Below, in pieces: positions 8,084 to 17,636 of a stretch of DNA of 64,000 bases. The notes below the pieces were generated by a model that worked only from the letters and a program-made list of their open reading frames with translations, was not told the origin of the DNA and ran no database searches. Within the stretch, counting starts at the first letter, position 1; every line of letters starts with the position of its first letter. This DNA is from Guptibacillus algicola (lineage in GTDB: Bacteria; Bacillota; Bacilli; Bacillales; Guptibacillaceae), in assembly GCF_020171805.1 (NCBI RefSeq), contig NZ_JAIVAF010000001.1, forward strand, positions 310,001-374,000. The letters run 5' to 3'. The translations under genes and the position numbers were made by a program.

Positions 8084-8467
8084 TTGGAACTTATGGAATG
8101 GATTATCGCATTACTAGTTGCCATCATCGTATATGTAGTCATTACTAGGGTTCTACAAAGGAAGAAGTTGAAAACGCTAACCGAGGAAGAATTCAGAGCA
8201 GGCTACCGTAAAGCTCAGTTAATTGATATTCGTGAACCAAAGGATTTCGATAACGGTCATATCCTTGGTGCAAGAAATATTCCAGTAAGTCAGCTGAAGA
8301 TGAGAATGAAAGAAATTCGTAAAGATCAGCCAGTCTACATGTATGATCATAACGGAATCATCACTTCTCGTGCTGCAAGCATGCTAAGTAAAAACGGAAT
8401 CAAGGATTTGTATCAATTGAAAGGCGGCTTCAAAAAGTGGGGCGGCAAAGTTAAAAAGAAGAAGTAA
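8084..8467 (+). CDS. yqhL: Rhodanese-fold membrane-anchored protein YqhL, catalytic Cys missing
   Basis: A 127-residue protein with an N-terminal membrane anchor (about 5-22) and one rhodanese domain (about 31-121; LIDIREPKDF and GGFKKWGG are typical). In active rhodaneses the loop reads C-R-x-G-x-R; here it is YDHNGIITSR, so the catalytic Cys is Asp88 and the loop Arg is Ile93. Sulfur transfer is therefore not expected; a binding or scaffolding role is inference. Start is uncertain: TTG at 8084 lies 4 nt from AAAGGG, while ATG at 8093 lies 13 nt from it. It converges on gcvPB with a shared terminator. Confidence 0.88.
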   Translation: MELMEWIIALLVAIIVYVVITRVLQRKKLKTLTEEEFRAGYRKAQLIDIREPKDFDNGHILGARNIPVSQLKMRMKEIRKDQPVYMYDHNGIITSRAASMLSKNGIKDLYQLKGGFKKWGGKVKKKK

Positions 8468-8496
8468 AAAGCAGCTGCGATGCAGCTGCTTTTTTG
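8467..8496 (+). terminator. Bidirectional terminator between yqhL and gcvPB
   Basis: AGCAGCTGC / GCAGCTGCT stem (8470-8490) with a 3-nt loop, flanked by A and T runs on both sides. It serves both convergent genes. Confidence 0.88.
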
Positions 8497-9960
8497 TTAT
8501 GCCTTTTGATAGCGTAGGATTGGTTTTCTTGCGGCAGTTGTTTCATCAAGTCTTTTAATAACGGTTGTATGCGGAGCTTCTTGAACGACTTCAGGATTTT
8601 CCTCTGCTTCCTTAGCGATCTGTAGAAGGCGATCACAGAACTCATCAAGCGTTTCTTTTGATTCTGTTTCAGTCGGCTCAATCATCATACATTCTTCCAC
8701 ATTAATCGGGAAATAGATTGTAGGTGGGTGATAGCCAAAATCAAGCAGTCGCTTCGCCATATCGAGCGTTCTTACTCCGAGTTTCTTTTGTTTCTTACCT
8801 GAAATAACAAATTCATGCTTACAATGCTGAGTATATGGAAGAACGAATGCATCCTGCAGACGTCTCATCATGTAATTAGCATTTAGTACAGCGTTCTCAG
8901 ACACTTGTTTTAACCCGTCTGGTCCCATTGTACGGATATACGTATACGCTCGAACATTGATTCCGAAATTGCCGTAATATGGCTTTACACGGCCAATTGA
9001 GTCAGGACGATCATAATCAAAACGGTAAGCAGCGTCTTCTTTAACAAGAACCGGCTTTGGTAAATAAGGAACTAGGTCAGCTTTTACTCCGACAGGACCT
9101 GACCCTGGGCCTCCGCCTCCGTGAGGACCGGTAAAGGTCTTATGGAGGTTTAAGTGAACGACATCAAATCCCATATCTCCAGGCCGTGCTGCACCCATGA
9201 TGGCATTCATGTTAGCGCCATCGTAATACAACTTTCCTCCAGCTGAATGGATAATCTCAGCCATTTCAATGATATCTTCTTCAAACAAACCGAGTGTATT
9301 AGGGTTTGTTAGCATAAGAGCTGCAGTATCCTTATCAACTACCCGCTTCAAATCTTCTAAATCAACAATACCCTTTTCATTCGACTTAACGGTCACAGCT
9401 TCAAACCCAGCGACTGTTGCTGAGGCAGGGTTTGTACCATGAGCGGAGTCAGGTACAATTACTTTTGTCCGATTGAAGTCGCCATTTGCTTCATGGAAAG
9501 CACGGATCATCATCAAGCCAGTCCATTCTCCATGTGCTCCGGCAGCTGGTTGTAGCGTTACCTCATCCATGCCTGTTACTGCAACAAGGTTTTCTTGCAG
9601 GTTATACATCATTTCTAGGGCTCCTTGAACGGTTTCTTCTTCCTGAAGTGGATGAATAGAAGAAAAGCCAGGATAGCGTGCTACGTCTTCATTGATTTTA
9701 GGATTATATTTCATGGTACATGAACCAAGTGGATAAAAACCAGAATCAACCCCATGATTCCGCTTCGATAGTGCTGTATAATGGCGCATCAATTGAAGCT
9801 CTGAAACTTCTGGAAGCTCAGGTTCTTTTTGTCGATTAAATTCTTCTGGAAGCCACTCGTTTAGATCCAAGTCCGGTACGTCAAGCTCTGGAAGACTATA
9901 TGAAATCCTACCAGGTTCGCTCAGCTCAAAAATTAAGGATTGGTCTTGATTCGTATTCAT
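8497..9960 (-). CDS. gcvPB: Glycine dehydrogenase (decarboxylating) subunit 2
   Basis: A 487-residue subunit of the P-protein of the glycine cleavage system, which decarboxylates glycine with PLP and passes the aminomethyl group to lipoyl-GcvH. The PLP lysine is Lys274 in [24 protein letters not shown] (79-88) and AHGTNPAS are further family motifs. Length matches B. subtilis GcvPB. The start codon overlaps the gcvPA stop by 4 nt (ATGA), so the two subunits are translationally coupled and made in equal amounts. It is the last gene of the riboswitch-controlled gcvT-PA-PB operon. Confidence 0.97.
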   Translation of the reverse strand: MNTNQDQSLIFELSEPGRISYSLPELDVPDLDLNEWLPEEFNRQKEPELPEVSELQLMRHYTALSKRNHGVDSGFYPLGSCTMKYNPKINEDVARYPGFSSIHPLQEEETVQGALEMMYNLQENLVAVTGMDEVTLQPAAGAHGEWTGLMMIRAFHEANGDFNRTKVIVPDSAHGTNPASATVAGFEAVTVKSNEKGIVDLEDLKRVVDKDTAALMLTNPNTLGLFEEDIIEMAEIIHSAGGKLYYDGANMNAIMGAARPGDMGFDVVHLNLHKTFTGPHGGGGPGSGPVGVKADLVPYLPKPVLVKEDAAYRFDYDRPDSIGRVKPYYGNFGINVRAYTYIRTMGPDGLKQVSENAVLNANYMMRRLQDAFVLPYTQHCKHEFVISGKKQKKLGVRTLDMAKRLLDFGYHPPTIYFPINVEECMMIEPTETESKETLDEFCDRLLQIAKEAEENPEVVQEAPHTTVIKRLDETTAARKPILRYQKA

Positions 9961-11300
9961 TGTGCTCCCCCCACTTCTTTTACAAAGGTATCAATTTCTT
10001 CTTTCGTGCGGTTCTCCGTTACTGCTACCAACATATGGTTCGAAAGTTCAGGATAATCACGACCTAAATCATATCCTCCGATGATACCCTTGTTTAGTAA
10101 CTTTTGATTCATTTCTTTTACCGAACCGTTCAGCTTGATGACAAACTCATTAAAATAAACACCATCAAAAACAGTCGTTAGACCTGCATTTTCTAACTGA
10201 GATTTTGCATAGTAAGCTTTTTTGATATTTTGTTCTGCCATCGTGCGCACACCCTCTTTACCAAGAGCGCTCATCGCTACAGAAGAAGCTAGCGCATTTA
10301 GAGCTTGGTTTGAACAAATATTCGAAGTGGCCTTGTCTCTACGGATATGTTGTTCGCGAGCTTGCAATGTAAGCACGTACCCACGTTGTCCTACTTCATC
10401 CTTCGTTTCACCAACTAAACGTCCTGGCACTTTTCTCATCAATTTCTTTGTTACTGCAAAATAGCCACAGTGAGGGCCACCGTATTGAGCAGGTATTCCG
10501 AAAGGCTGACAATCGCCAACCACGATATCCGCTCCCATATCACCAGGTGGTGTTAAACGACCGAGAGCAAGTGGATTACTCGATACAACAAACATCGATT
10601 TATGTTGATGAACGATTTCTTCTAGTTCTGGAAGTGGTTCAAGTTGCCCGAAGAAGTTAGGATACTGAACCATCACACACGCTGTCTCATCATCCATTTC
10701 TTCTTTTAGTTTATCTAAATCCGTTACTCCATTTACTGCGTCTACTTCCACTACACTTAGATGTTGGCCTCTTGCGTACGTGTCAATAACTGCTCTTGCT
10801 TCTGGATGGACGGACTTTGAAACAATAATCTTTTTCTTTTTTGTTTGCCCAGCACTTAATAACCCAGCTTCAGCTAGCGCAGTGGGTCCATCATACATTG
10901 AAGAGTTTGCTACATCCATTCCTGTAAGTTCACAGATCATCGTTTGAAACTCAAAGATTGCCTGAAGTTCACCTTGTGAGATTTCTGGCTGATATGGAGT
11001 ATACGCAGTATAGAATTCAGACCTTCTAATCACATGGTCAACAACTGATGGAATGGCGTGATCATAGACTCCTGCTCCTAAAAAGGATGCATTTTCGATC
11101 GTATTTACATTCTTTCTAGCGAGTTTAGACATGTAACGAATTAGTTCAGGTTCAAAAAGCTGCTTCTCAACTTTGAGATCTCCTTTAAATCGAACAGATT
11201 CAGGAATATCTGCAAATAATTCTTCTATTGAATTTACTCCGATCGTTTCGAGCATTTCTTTTTTGTCGCGCTCAGTTGTGGGCAGATAGCGATGTTTCAT
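9957..11300 (-). CDS. gcvPA: Glycine dehydrogenase (decarboxylating) subunit 1
   Basis: A 447-residue partner subunit of the split P-protein. It has the same fold as subunit 2 but no PLP lysine, as is normal in the alpha2beta2 type. Motifs include [32 protein letters not shown] and the conserved N-terminal [14 protein letters not shown]. The start ATG 11300 follows AGGAGGAG. It lies 25 nt after gcvT and overlaps gcvPB by 4 nt. Controlled from the glycine riboswitch upstream of gcvT. Confidence 0.97.
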   Translation of the reverse strand: MKHRYLPTTERDKKEMLETIGVNSIEELFADIPESVRFKGDLKVEKQLFEPELIRYMSKLARKNVNTIENASFLGAGVYDHAIPSVVDHVIRRSEFYTAYTPYQPEISQGELQAIFEFQTMICELTGMDVANSSMYDGPTALAEAGLLSAGQTKKKKIIVSKSVHPEARAVIDTYARGQHLSVVEVDAVNGVTDLDKLKEEMDDETACVMVQYPNFFGQLEPLPELEEIVHQHKSMFVVSSNPLALGRLTPPGDMGADIVVGDCQPFGIPAQYGGPHCGYFAVTKKLMRKVPGRLVGETKDEVGQRGYVLTLQAREQHIRRDKATSNICSNQALNALASSVAMSALGKEGVRTMAEQNIKKAYYAKSQLENAGLTTVFDGVYFNEFVIKLNGSVKEMNQKLLNKGIIGGYDLGRDYPELSNHMLVAVTENRTKEEIDTFVKEVGGAQ

Positions 11301-11325
11301 GTATTCTCCTCCTCGTCGGTTCCCT

Positions 11326-12429
11326 TTATTTCTGTCTTTTATAGAATGGTGTTGAAACTACCTTTGCTTTTAATCTCTTCTTTCTGACTTCAACCTCTAC
11401 TACTGTTCCAAGTTCCGTATACTCCTTCTTCAATAGAGCGAGGCCAACATTTTTCTTAAGTGTTGGTGATTGAGTACCAGTTGTAACTTCTCCAATGTAC
11501 TCATCCCCGATATAGACATTGTAATGGGTACGAGGGATACCGCGGTCGATCATTTCAATTCCAACAAGCTTTCGCTCAAGACCGTTTTCGCGCTGTGAAG
11601 CAAGAGCCTCTTTCCCTATAAAATCTTCTTCTATCTTTGTTTTAACAGCGAAGCCAATCCCTGCTTCTAGAGGCGAAATGTCCTTTGTTAGTTCTTGTCC
11701 ATATAAAGCGAGCTTTGCTTCAAAGCGGAGAGTATCGCGTGCACCAAGACCACAAGGTAAAATACCTTCCGGCTCTCCTTCTTTCAATAGAACGTTCCAA
11801 AGATGAGGAGCTTGGTTAGAAGCACAATAAATTTCGAATCCATCCTCACCTGTATAGCCCGTACGTGAAACAAGAGCTTCCGTTCCTGATATATCTACTT
11901 TATCTTTAAATTTAAAAAATCCGATTTCACTTAAGTCAACATCAGTCAAACGTTGCAGAATCTTTTCTGCTTCTGGTCCCTGAATCGCAAGCTGAGCTAC
12001 TTCATCTGACTTATTTTCAAGCGAAACATTACCTTCCTTATGCTCGTTTAACCAATCAAAGTCTTTTTCAATATTCGCTGCGTTCACAACTAGTAGATAG
12101 TGTGCTTCTGAAAATTTATATACGAGTAGATCATCTACTGTACCGCCATCCTCGTAACACATCGCTGTATATTGAGCACCATTCACTTTAAGTTTACTAA
12201 CATCATTGGTCATCATTTTCTGAAGGTAAGGGAAGGCATCTTCACCCTTCACTTCGATTTCACCCATATGAGAAACATCAAATAATCCTGCATGGTTTCT
12301 CACAGCATGATGCTCTTCTTTTATACTGGAGAATTGAACGGGCAGCGCCCAACCTCCAAAATCGATCGTTTTTGCTCCCATTTCTTGATACGTTTCATAT
12401 AACGGTGTTTTTAATAAAGATTCCATCAT
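11326..12429 (-). CDS. gcvT: Glycine cleavage system aminomethyltransferase (T-protein)
   Basis: A 367-residue T-protein. It moves the aminomethyl carbon from lipoyl-GcvH to tetrahydrofolate, giving 5,10-methylene-THF and ammonia. Folate-binding family motifs are visible: [18 protein letters not shown] near 23-40, the catalytic-region [12 protein letters not shown] (Asp at about residue 50), and [13 protein letters not shown] near 190-202. Start is ATG at 12429 or the next codon, 3 nt downstream, behind AAGGAGGG. First gene of the operon; the leader contains a tandem glycine riboswitch. Confidence 0.97.
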   Translation of the reverse strand: MMESLLKTPLYETYQEMGAKTIDFGGWALPVQFSSIKEEHHAVRNHAGLFDVSHMGEIEVKGEDAFPYLQKMMTNDVSKLKVNGAQYTAMCYEDGGTVDDLLVYKFSEAHYLLVVNAANIEKDFDWLNEHKEGNVSLENKSDEVAQLAIQGPEAEKILQRLTDVDLSEIGFFKFKDKVDISGTEALVSRTGYTGEDGFEIYCASNQAPHLWNVLLKEGEPEGILPCGLGARDTLRFEAKLALYGQELTKDISPLEAGIGFAVKTKIEEDFIGKEALASQRENGLERKLVGIEMIDRGIPRTHYNVYIGDEYIGEVTTGTQSPTLKKNVGLALLKKEYTELGTVVEVEVRKKRLKAKVVSTPFYKRQK

Positions 12430-12502
12430 AACCCTCCTTAAATTTCAGAGCTTTTCATAGCTTCAGATAAGCTGCTAGGTTACTCCCTAACTTCAATCAC
12501 AC

Positions 12503-12707
12503 AAAAAAGACAGAGAAACCCGCTGTGACAAGCGTAGTTTCTCTGTCCTGTTGACCTGAAAGTTTCTTCCCGGTAATAAGGGAATTACATCTTTGGCGGC
12601 TAAAGTAGCTCTCTCCAGAGGTGCGTCTAGCATGAGTCTTTTTGCCTGAGAGATTCACATCACTGCTTGCTCCTTCGGCGCTGTCATCTGACAGTCTCTC
12701 CTCATGC
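12503..12707 (-). ncRNA. Tandem glycine riboswitch with terminator (gcvT leader)
   Basis: Two consecutive glycine aptamers on the minus strand: aptamer 1 about 12707-12630, delimited by GCATGAGGAGAG and ACTCATGC, and aptamer 2 about 12628-12550 with CACCTCTGGAGAGAGCT and the CAGGTCAACAGGACAG end. The 3' side of aptamer 2 leads into a hairpin (GACAGAGAAAC / GTTTCTCTGTC, 12509-12547) followed by six T. Such leaders switch the glycine cleavage operon on when glycine is plentiful. A weak promoter TTGAAA-16 bp-TATGAA lies at 12783-12756. This fills most of the 12430-12923 gap. Confidence 0.95.
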
Positions 12708-12923
12708 TTTCATTCGCCTATTTTCAGTTTTGAGGTATTGGATGACACTGTTTGTTTCATACTATTAGTGCTTTCGATTTCAATCCTACCACTACCACTA
12801 ATGCATTGGCAACAATATTTTTAAGAATAAGAGTATTATCACAAGTAGACTAATCACGAACATTAAAATCGGTTTATACCAATAAAATTCGTGAATAACA
12901 TTTATAAGGAAAGGGTTTTCATT

Positions 12924-14594
12924 ATGAGGATGGAATTAACCTTTAACGAGGAATGGAAATCTGATTTTTTGAAGCATATAGAGGATGACGGCCCCTGGAC
13001 AAATTGGGAGCTTTTCAAACTAGCAATAGAAGCTGAAAAACATACAACGGTCCCATCATTCACAGGGCTACAAGCACCAGCGCACCTCCCTCACCTTACT
13101 CCGCATCCCTATCAACTTGAAGCTGCAAGAAGAGTGGTTGAAGAAATGAACGGAAAAGCAATCCTTGCAGATGAGGTAGGTCTTGGGAAGACGATCGAAG
13201 CGGGACTCATCATTAAAGAATACATGATTCGTGGACTTGTCAAAAAAGTGCTTATCCTAGTACCCGCTTCCCTTGTCTCACAGTGGGCGATGGAATTAAA
13301 TCAAAAATTCTACATCCCTGCTGTAGTGCAAAGAAAAAGCTACGTCTGGGATCAATATGATGTCGTTGTTTCATCAATCGATACTGCAAAACGGGAGCCA
13401 CACCGCTCAATCGTTTATGAACAAGACTACGATATGGTCATCATCGACGAGGCGCACCGCCTTAAGAACAGTCGTACGAAAAACTATGAATTTGTTCAGC
13501 ACCTTCAAAAGAAATTCTGTCTTCTACTAACTGCAACACCTGTTCAAAACCGTTTAGAAGAAGTTTTTAATCTTGTATCACTATTAAAGCCTGGCCACCT
13601 TGGTAGCTTTGAACATTTTGAAAAAGACTACAAAGGGAAAGAGAAAAGCATTGAAGATGAGGAGCGACTTCGTGCATTGATCCAAAAAGTTATGGTTCGA
13701 AACAGGAGACAAGATACAGAGATGGATTGGCCGGAACGAATTGTGAAGACAGTGCCGATCCACTTAAATGAAGAGGAAGCATCTCTTTATAAAGCAGTAG
13801 AAGATTTAAAACGGCACCCAGTCGGAACAAGGAGCCAATTCTCAATCATTACATTACTTAGAGAAATCTGCTCAAGCAGGGAAGCTGCTTACATGACACT
13901 TAAAAAGATGCTTGAGAAAGAAGACGTTGACGAGAATACAGAATCGATTGTTTTGAATCTTTTGAAGAAGATCGAATCGGTCCCATCAAACTCGAAGGCT
14001 GAAAAAACGCTCGAAATTATCCAATCGATCGAAGGTAAAGTCATCATATTCACAGAATATCGTGCCACTCAATTATTTCTACAGTGGTTTCTTCAGCAAC
14101 ATGGTATTTCATCTGTTCCATTTCGAGGAGGATTTAAGAGAAGCAAAAAAGACTGGATGAAGGAACTCTTTAGAAATCATGCAAAAGTACTCATCGCTAC
14201 AGAAGCAGGTGGAGAAGGAATTAACCTTCAATTCTGCCAGCATATTATTAATTATGATCTTCCTTGGAACCCGATGAGAATCGAACAACGAATAGGACGT
14301 ATCCACCGTTTAGGACAAGAAGGTGACGTCCACATTTACAATTTTGCTACTAAAAACACAGTAGAAGAACATATTCTGTCCCTTCTTTATGAAAAGATCC
14401 AGCTCTTTGAAAGTGTAATCGGACAGTTAGATGAAATTCTTACTCGATTAGGGATGCGCGATATTGAAAAACATATCTCAGATATCTTGCTTCATTCTGA
14501 AAGCGAAGGAGAAATTCGCATCAAAATGGAGAACATAAAAGAATTGATCAACTACCATAAGGAGGAAAGTGATGAAACAAGAAAATATTCATAA
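12924..14594 (+). CDS. yqhH: SNF2-family DEAD/DEAH helicase YqhH
   Basis: A 556-residue SNF2/RapA-like ATPase. Motif I is DEVGLGKT (about 83-90), motif II DEAH (175-178), motif III LTATP, then LIATEAGGEGINLQF (V) and QRIGRIHRLGQ (VI), so both RecA-like domains are complete. Family members remodel DNA-protein complexes; the target here is unknown. The start is ATG 12924, 8 nt behind GGAAAGGG; an upstream GTG at 12891 has no ribosome site. It overlaps yqhG by 23 nt, and the pair is conserved in B. subtilis, pointing to a joint role. Confidence 0.93.
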   Translation: MRMELTFNEEWKSDFLKHIEDDGPWTNWELFKLAIEAEKHTTVPSFTGLQAPAHLPHLTPHPYQLEAARRVVEEMNGKAILADEVGLGKTIEAGLIIKEYMIRGLVKKVLILVPASLVSQWAMELNQKFYIPAVVQRKSYVWDQYDVVVSSIDTAKREPHRSIVYEQDYDMVIIDEAHRLKNSRTKNYEFVQHLQKKFCLLLTATPVQNRLEEVFNLVSLLKPGHLGSFEHFEKDYKGKEKSIEDEERLRALIQKVMVRNRRQDTEMDWPERIVKTVPIHLNEEEASLYKAVEDLKRHPVGTRSQFSIITLLREICSSREAAYMTLKKMLEKEDVDENTESIVLNLLKKIESVPSNSKAEKTLEIIQSIEGKVIIFTEYRATQLFLQWFLQQHGISSVPFRGGFKRSKKDWMKELFRNHAKVLIATEAGGEGINLQFCQHIINYDLPWNPMRIEQRIGRIHRLGQEGDVHIYNFATKNTVEEHILSLLYEKIQLFESVIGQLDEILTRLGMRDIEKHISDILLHSESEGEIRIKMENIKELINYHKEESDETRKYS

Positions 14595-15348
14595 CTATTT
14601 ACGCTCTTACTTTCTTGCGAACGAATGTCCGATTCTCCAGGAGAAGCAAGGTGTTCTTGCAGTCCAATTAACGGTCGACTTAGACAAAGAGTTAATGAAT
14701 CGGCCGTTTTACTGGCACTACTTAGAGAAAACAGGTGGAACCCCTAACCCCATGACGCTGACGTTAGTAACGAACCAGGATGAGGAGATGGTACAAGGTG
14801 AATTCGTCCACTTTGGAGCGCCACGTCTTCACCAAATTTTTTCATCAACAAAAAAATTAGCATCGTTTATTAGACTATATGAAAACATTCAACCATCGTC
14901 ACATCAGAACGCTCCACTTCACCCATGGCTTTGTTTGAACATCAAAATTTCTTATCAATGTGACCTGAAGAAAGATCGTTTCATATCACTTGGACTGCAT
15001 CTCGTCAGTGGTGCAGTAGTGGACGATTTTCATGATCAACTGTCTGAAAAAAACTTAACACCTAAAATTCCTGACTATACTTTCACGATCAGTCCTATCA
15101 TAAAACCAGCAAGTGGCATCTCTCGACTTGAGAAGATTGTTGAAATGTTGATATCGAAAGAAGATCATTCATGGTCTGAGGAAGCAAAAAGGAGATGGGC
15201 TGCAGATCAACTTTTACTCGATCAATTTTATGAAGATAACCTGGAGGCTGAAAGCTATGCGGTTGAGAAAGAAGCACTTAGAAAACAATATGAGCCTGTC
15301 ATAACAGCTGAAGTCATCAATGGAGGTATCTTTTATCTTTCTCCCTAA
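14572..15348 (+). CDS. yqhG: YqhG-family protein of unknown function
   Basis: A 258-residue protein that begins inside the end of yqhH (23-nt overlap) and is translated from ATG 14572, 6 nt behind GGAGG; a GTG one codon earlier is closer than usual to the site. It matches the Bacillus YqhG family (KQENIHNYLRSYF at the start, FYWHYLEKTGGTPNPM near 45-60, RWAADQLLLDQFYED near the end). There is no signal peptide or membrane segment. The constant pairing with the YqhH helicase suggests a partner or cofactor, which is inference. Confidence 0.88.
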   Translation: MKQENIHNYLRSYFLANECPILQEKQGVLAVQLTVDLDKELMNRPFYWHYLEKTGGTPNPMTLTLVTNQDEEMVQGEFVHFGAPRLHQIFSSTKKLASFIRLYENIQPSSHQNAPLHPWLCLNIKISYQCDLKKDRFISLGLHLVSGAVVDDFHDQLSEKNLTPKIPDYTFTISPIIKPASGISRLEKIVEMLISKEDHSWSEEAKRRWAADQLLLDQFYEDNLEAESYAVEKEALRKQYEPVITAEVINGGIFYLSP

Positions 15349-15352
15349 CCAA

Positions 15353-15379
15353 AAAATGCTCGGACCCATTGTCCGAGCA
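15353..15379 (-). terminator. Terminator of the comG-aroK-yqzE transcript
   Basis: TGCTCGGAC / GTCCGAGCA stem (5-nt loop) followed by six T on the minus strand, directly after the yqzE stop. On the plus strand the tail is CT-rich only, so it mainly serves the minus-strand operon, perhaps also yqhG. Confidence 0.8.
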
Positions 15380-15559
15380 CTACTTCTTCTTTCTTAAGAA
15401 CATGCTGATCGCCATTGGAATAACGCCAAACCAACGAAATAAAAACGGCTGTTTTGTAGCTTTTCGTTCTGCGCGATCCTTAACTCTCTCTTCCTTCGGT
15501 TGGTCCATATAGGAAACAACTTGTTGCGTCATAAATTTAACTAAATCATTAGAGGACAA
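15380..15559 (-). CDS. yqzE: YqzE-family small protein
   Basis: A 59-residue protein: LVKFMTQQVVSYMDQPKEER at the N-terminus and a hydrophobic-basic C-terminus (FRWFGVIPMAISMFLRKKK). It matches B. subtilis YqzE, which also lies at the end of the comG locus. The TTG at 15559 is taken as start because AAAAGGG stands 8 nt upstream; the GTG at 15568 overlaps that site. The role is unknown. It is 52 nt downstream of aroK and probably co-transcribed. Confidence 0.8.
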   Translation of the reverse strand: MSSNDLVKFMTQQVVSYMDQPKEERVKDRAERKATKQPFLFRWFGVIPMAISMFLRKKK

Positions 15560-15611
15560 TTGAATCACCCTTTTCCGTTTCTAGCTTTAGGGTGTCCACT
15601 TTTTCCTTTTA

Positions 15612-16109
15612 TTAACCGATTAATGCTACTATTTCTTTTACGATTTCCTCGATTGTTCGGTGTGTTGTATCAATCTCTACATGTGCATCTTTATAACGTG
15701 ATAAGCGCTCTGAAAAGATTTTTGCTACTCGCTCACTACGATCCTTAACCTCAAGCAGCGGTCTTGAAGAATCTCCTTCGAGTCTTTTTACAATTTCTTC
15801 TGCCTCACAGTGTAGATAGACCACCATTCCATTTTGTTTCATAAGATTTCTGTTAACTTCTTTAAGGATGATTCCACCGCCTGTACTAATGATTACATCC
15901 TCTTCTGGCAGCTTTTCTAAAATCGCGGTCTCATACGACCGGAAAGCTTCCTCACCTTCTTCTTCAAAAATATCTGGAATTTCTTTCCCGATTTCAGAAA
16001 CAATCTTCTCATCTGTATCAATAAAAGGCATGGATAACTCTTTTGCTAATGCAGATGCTACAGATGTTTTACCCGAGCCCATGAACCCTGTTAAATAAAT
16101 TGCTTTCAT
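15612..16109 (-). CDS. aroK: Shikimate kinase
   Basis: A 165-residue shikimate kinase, phosphorylating shikimate with ATP. The Walker A motif is GFMGSGKT (8-15); DTD (33-35 region, FIDTDEKI) and GGG (STGGGIILK) bind shikimate, and RPLLE is the lid motif. Start is ATG 16109, which overlaps the comGG stop (ATGA) and has GGGGAG upstream; an ATG 18 nt earlier lacks a site. In B. subtilis aroK is not at this place, so a housekeeping gene has been tied to the competence operon here. Confidence 0.95.
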   Translation of the reverse strand: MKAIYLTGFMGSGKTSVASALAKELSMPFIDTDEKIVSEIGKEIPDIFEEEGEEAFRSYETAILEKLPEEDVIISTGGGIILKEVNRNLMKQNGMVVYLHCEAEEIVKRLEGDSSRPLLEVKDRSERVAKIFSERLSRYKDAHVEIDTTHRTIEEIVKEIVALIG

Positions 16110-16531
16110 CCTATTTCTTCTCCCCATTTCAAAACTTTATTAGCTATTCGATCATAGTGAAACGTAACAGTTATTTGTTGATTTGTGGGAGTAATGCCTG
16201 AAAGCATAATCTGTTGCTCACGTTCAGAAATGTACGATATTTCCGCAATCAATGTACCTTCTTTATAGGCAAAGCTTTTCTCACCACTATCAGTTCCAGT
16301 TTGTTGTATATAAGAAATTGTATCTTTCATGCCTAGAACTAGCAAGGCTACTTTGTTTACGTGTAACTCCTTTTGCTCTAAGAAAGCTCGCTCATTTGCT
16401 GTGATGGTACAAAGATGAAGTACGTACCCAATCAATAATGTGCTTATTAACATCATCGTTGCCGTCATATAACCCTTCTCGTTAAAGGGAGTTTCCCAGC
16501 TGATAACAAACTTCCTCCTTTGTGGATCCAT
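16106..16531 (-). CDS. comGG: Competence minor pseudopilin ComGG
   Basis: About 141 residues; the last gene of the comG set. An RRK-rich leader is followed by NEKG and a hydrophobic stretch YMTATMMLISTLLIGYVL, as in type IV prepilins cleaved by ComC after Gly. The start is uncertain: ATG 16531 includes the whole leader but has a weak ribosome site and overlaps comGF by 50 nt; ATG 16468 has an AGAAGGG site but would lose the prepilin leader. ComGG binds the minor pilin complex in B. subtilis. The sequence is poorly conserved, so assignment rests on position and the pilin signal. Confidence 0.75.
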   Translation of the reverse strand: MDPQRRKFVISWETPFNEKGYMTATMMLISTLLIGYVLHLCTITANERAFLEQKELHVNKVALLVLGMKDTISYIQQTGTDSGEKSFAYKEGTLIAEISYISEREQQIMLSGITPTNQQITVTFHYDRIANKVLKWGEEIG

Positions 16532-16907
16532 TTGTAAGAACAAGACCAACCTTAATCCGTGGACCTGAGATCTCAATAGTCATCCCCTTAACACCTTGAA
16601 GAACAACTTCATGACCTGTTCCATTCACTCGTCTTCGAATCACATTTCCATACATCTCAAACGTAATCGTATCTCCCGAAGGTTTTGTTAAAGTGAGGTT
16701 TTTTCCGTTTGTTACTACATAAGAAGCACCTCTAACTTCTCTCGCTACTAACACATAGAACAGCTGCTCTTCTTCTTGTTGAGGATCTAAACCAGAGGTT
16801 CTTACAGATGAGATCATTAATGAAGGTAGAACTGCTGTTAGTGCGAGTAAGATCATTAACGTAATCAACACCTCGATCAACGTAAAGCCCTTTTCATTAA
16901 AGGTCAT
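16482..16907 (-). CDS. comGF: Competence minor pseudopilin ComGF
   Basis: A 141-residue prepilin: MTFNEKG^FTLIEVLITLMILLAL, the classical cleavage site with Glu at +5 and a hydrophobic helix. The start at ATG 16907 is 8 nt behind TAGGAG; a longer frame to 16943 has no site. It overlaps the end of comGE by 11 nt and comGG. The product is one of the minor pilins that prime the DNA-uptake pseudopilus in the membrane. Confidence 0.88.
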   Translation of the reverse strand: MTFNEKGFTLIEVLITLMILLALTAVLPSLMISSVRTSGLDPQQEEEQLFYVLVAREVRGASYVVTNGKNLTLTKPSGDTITFEMYGNVIRRRVNGTGHEVVLQGVKGMTIEISGPRIKVGLVLTNGSTKEEVCYQLGNSL

Positions 16908-17247
16908 ATGGTAAACTCCTACAAACACGGGTTGACGTTTCATGTTCTTTCACCATGACACACATTTGCTCTACATTGAGGTGAACACGATAAACGTCAA
17001 TCCCTTTCTCAATTTCAGATGGTGGAGTTACACCGAGAAGGATATAGTCCGACCAAACCTCCTCTAGAATCGCGACGCTTTCTGTTCGATTAGCAATGCT
17101 TATTCTTTTTTCGTAAAGGGATGTAAAAATAGGCAGCATACTCATCGAGAGGGTCATGAGTATCGAAAGTCCGATCATAGCATCCATCAATGTATATCCA
17201 TTATCTTTTCTCAATATAAAAGCGACCTGCTCCAAGCTGAACGACAA
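16897..17247 (-). CDS. comGE: Competence minor pseudopilin ComGE
   Basis: A 116-residue prepilin. A 17-residue leader with RKDNG^YTLMDAMIGLSIL follows the pilin pattern, though Asp replaces Glu at +5. The best start is TTG 17247, because AGGAGG lies 9 nt upstream inside comGD; a longer ATG frame to 17271 lies before that site, and a second TTG at 17214 is less well placed. It overlaps comGD by 47 nt. Assigned by position and signal motif. Confidence 0.82.
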   Translation of the reverse strand: MSFSLEQVAFILRKDNGYTLMDAMIGLSILMTLSMSMLPIFTSLYEKRISIANRTESVAILEEVWSDYILLGVTPPSEIEKGIDVYRVHLNVEQMCVMVKEHETSTRVCRSLPYDL

Positions 17248-17632
17248 GTTTGTATTCCTCCTTGCCATCATTGATCAAAATCGTTCCCGCCGTTTGAATG
17301 TTACCATTTCCGACGTACACGATGTGATGGCCCAATGTCCCTTTTTTTATTGTGATATTCTCGGGGATATTAGCCGATTTTATTACGTTTGTAGCGTTAC
17401 TAATAACCGTATACGTATGTGTGGATGGGGAGAATGACAAGCGATGGGGTTTCCCAGTGCTATATGCTAGTTCCTGGGTGTATCGAATATCCGATTGCAG
17501 TTTTTCGAGGAAGTGCCGAGTGGATGAAGCTGATTGAGTTGGTGCTATTTGAATAAATACTAAACCGAGCATAAGAGAAAACACAGTTAACACAATCATC
17601 ATTTCAATTAAGGTATAGCCTGAAGAGAACAT
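17201..17632 (-). CDS. comGD: Competence minor pseudopilin ComGD
   Basis: A 143-residue prepilin: MFSSG^YTLIEMMIVLTVFSLML, with Glu at +5. Downstream is a pilin-like beta domain ending VQLGAGRFYIEKR, close to the end of B. subtilis ComGD. ATG 17632 is chosen, 5 nt after the comGC stop region; a frame open to 17671 would overlap comGC by 35 nt without a clear ribosome site. Translational coupling with comGC is likely. Confidence 0.87.
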   Translation of the reverse strand: MFSSGYTLIEMMIVLTVFSLMLGLVFIQIAPTQSASSTRHFLEKLQSDIRYTQELAYSTGKPHRLSFSPSTHTYTVISNATNVIKSANIPENITIKKGTLGHHIVYVGNGNIQTAGTILINDGKEEYKLVVQLGAGRFYIEKR

Positions 17633-17636
17633 CTCA

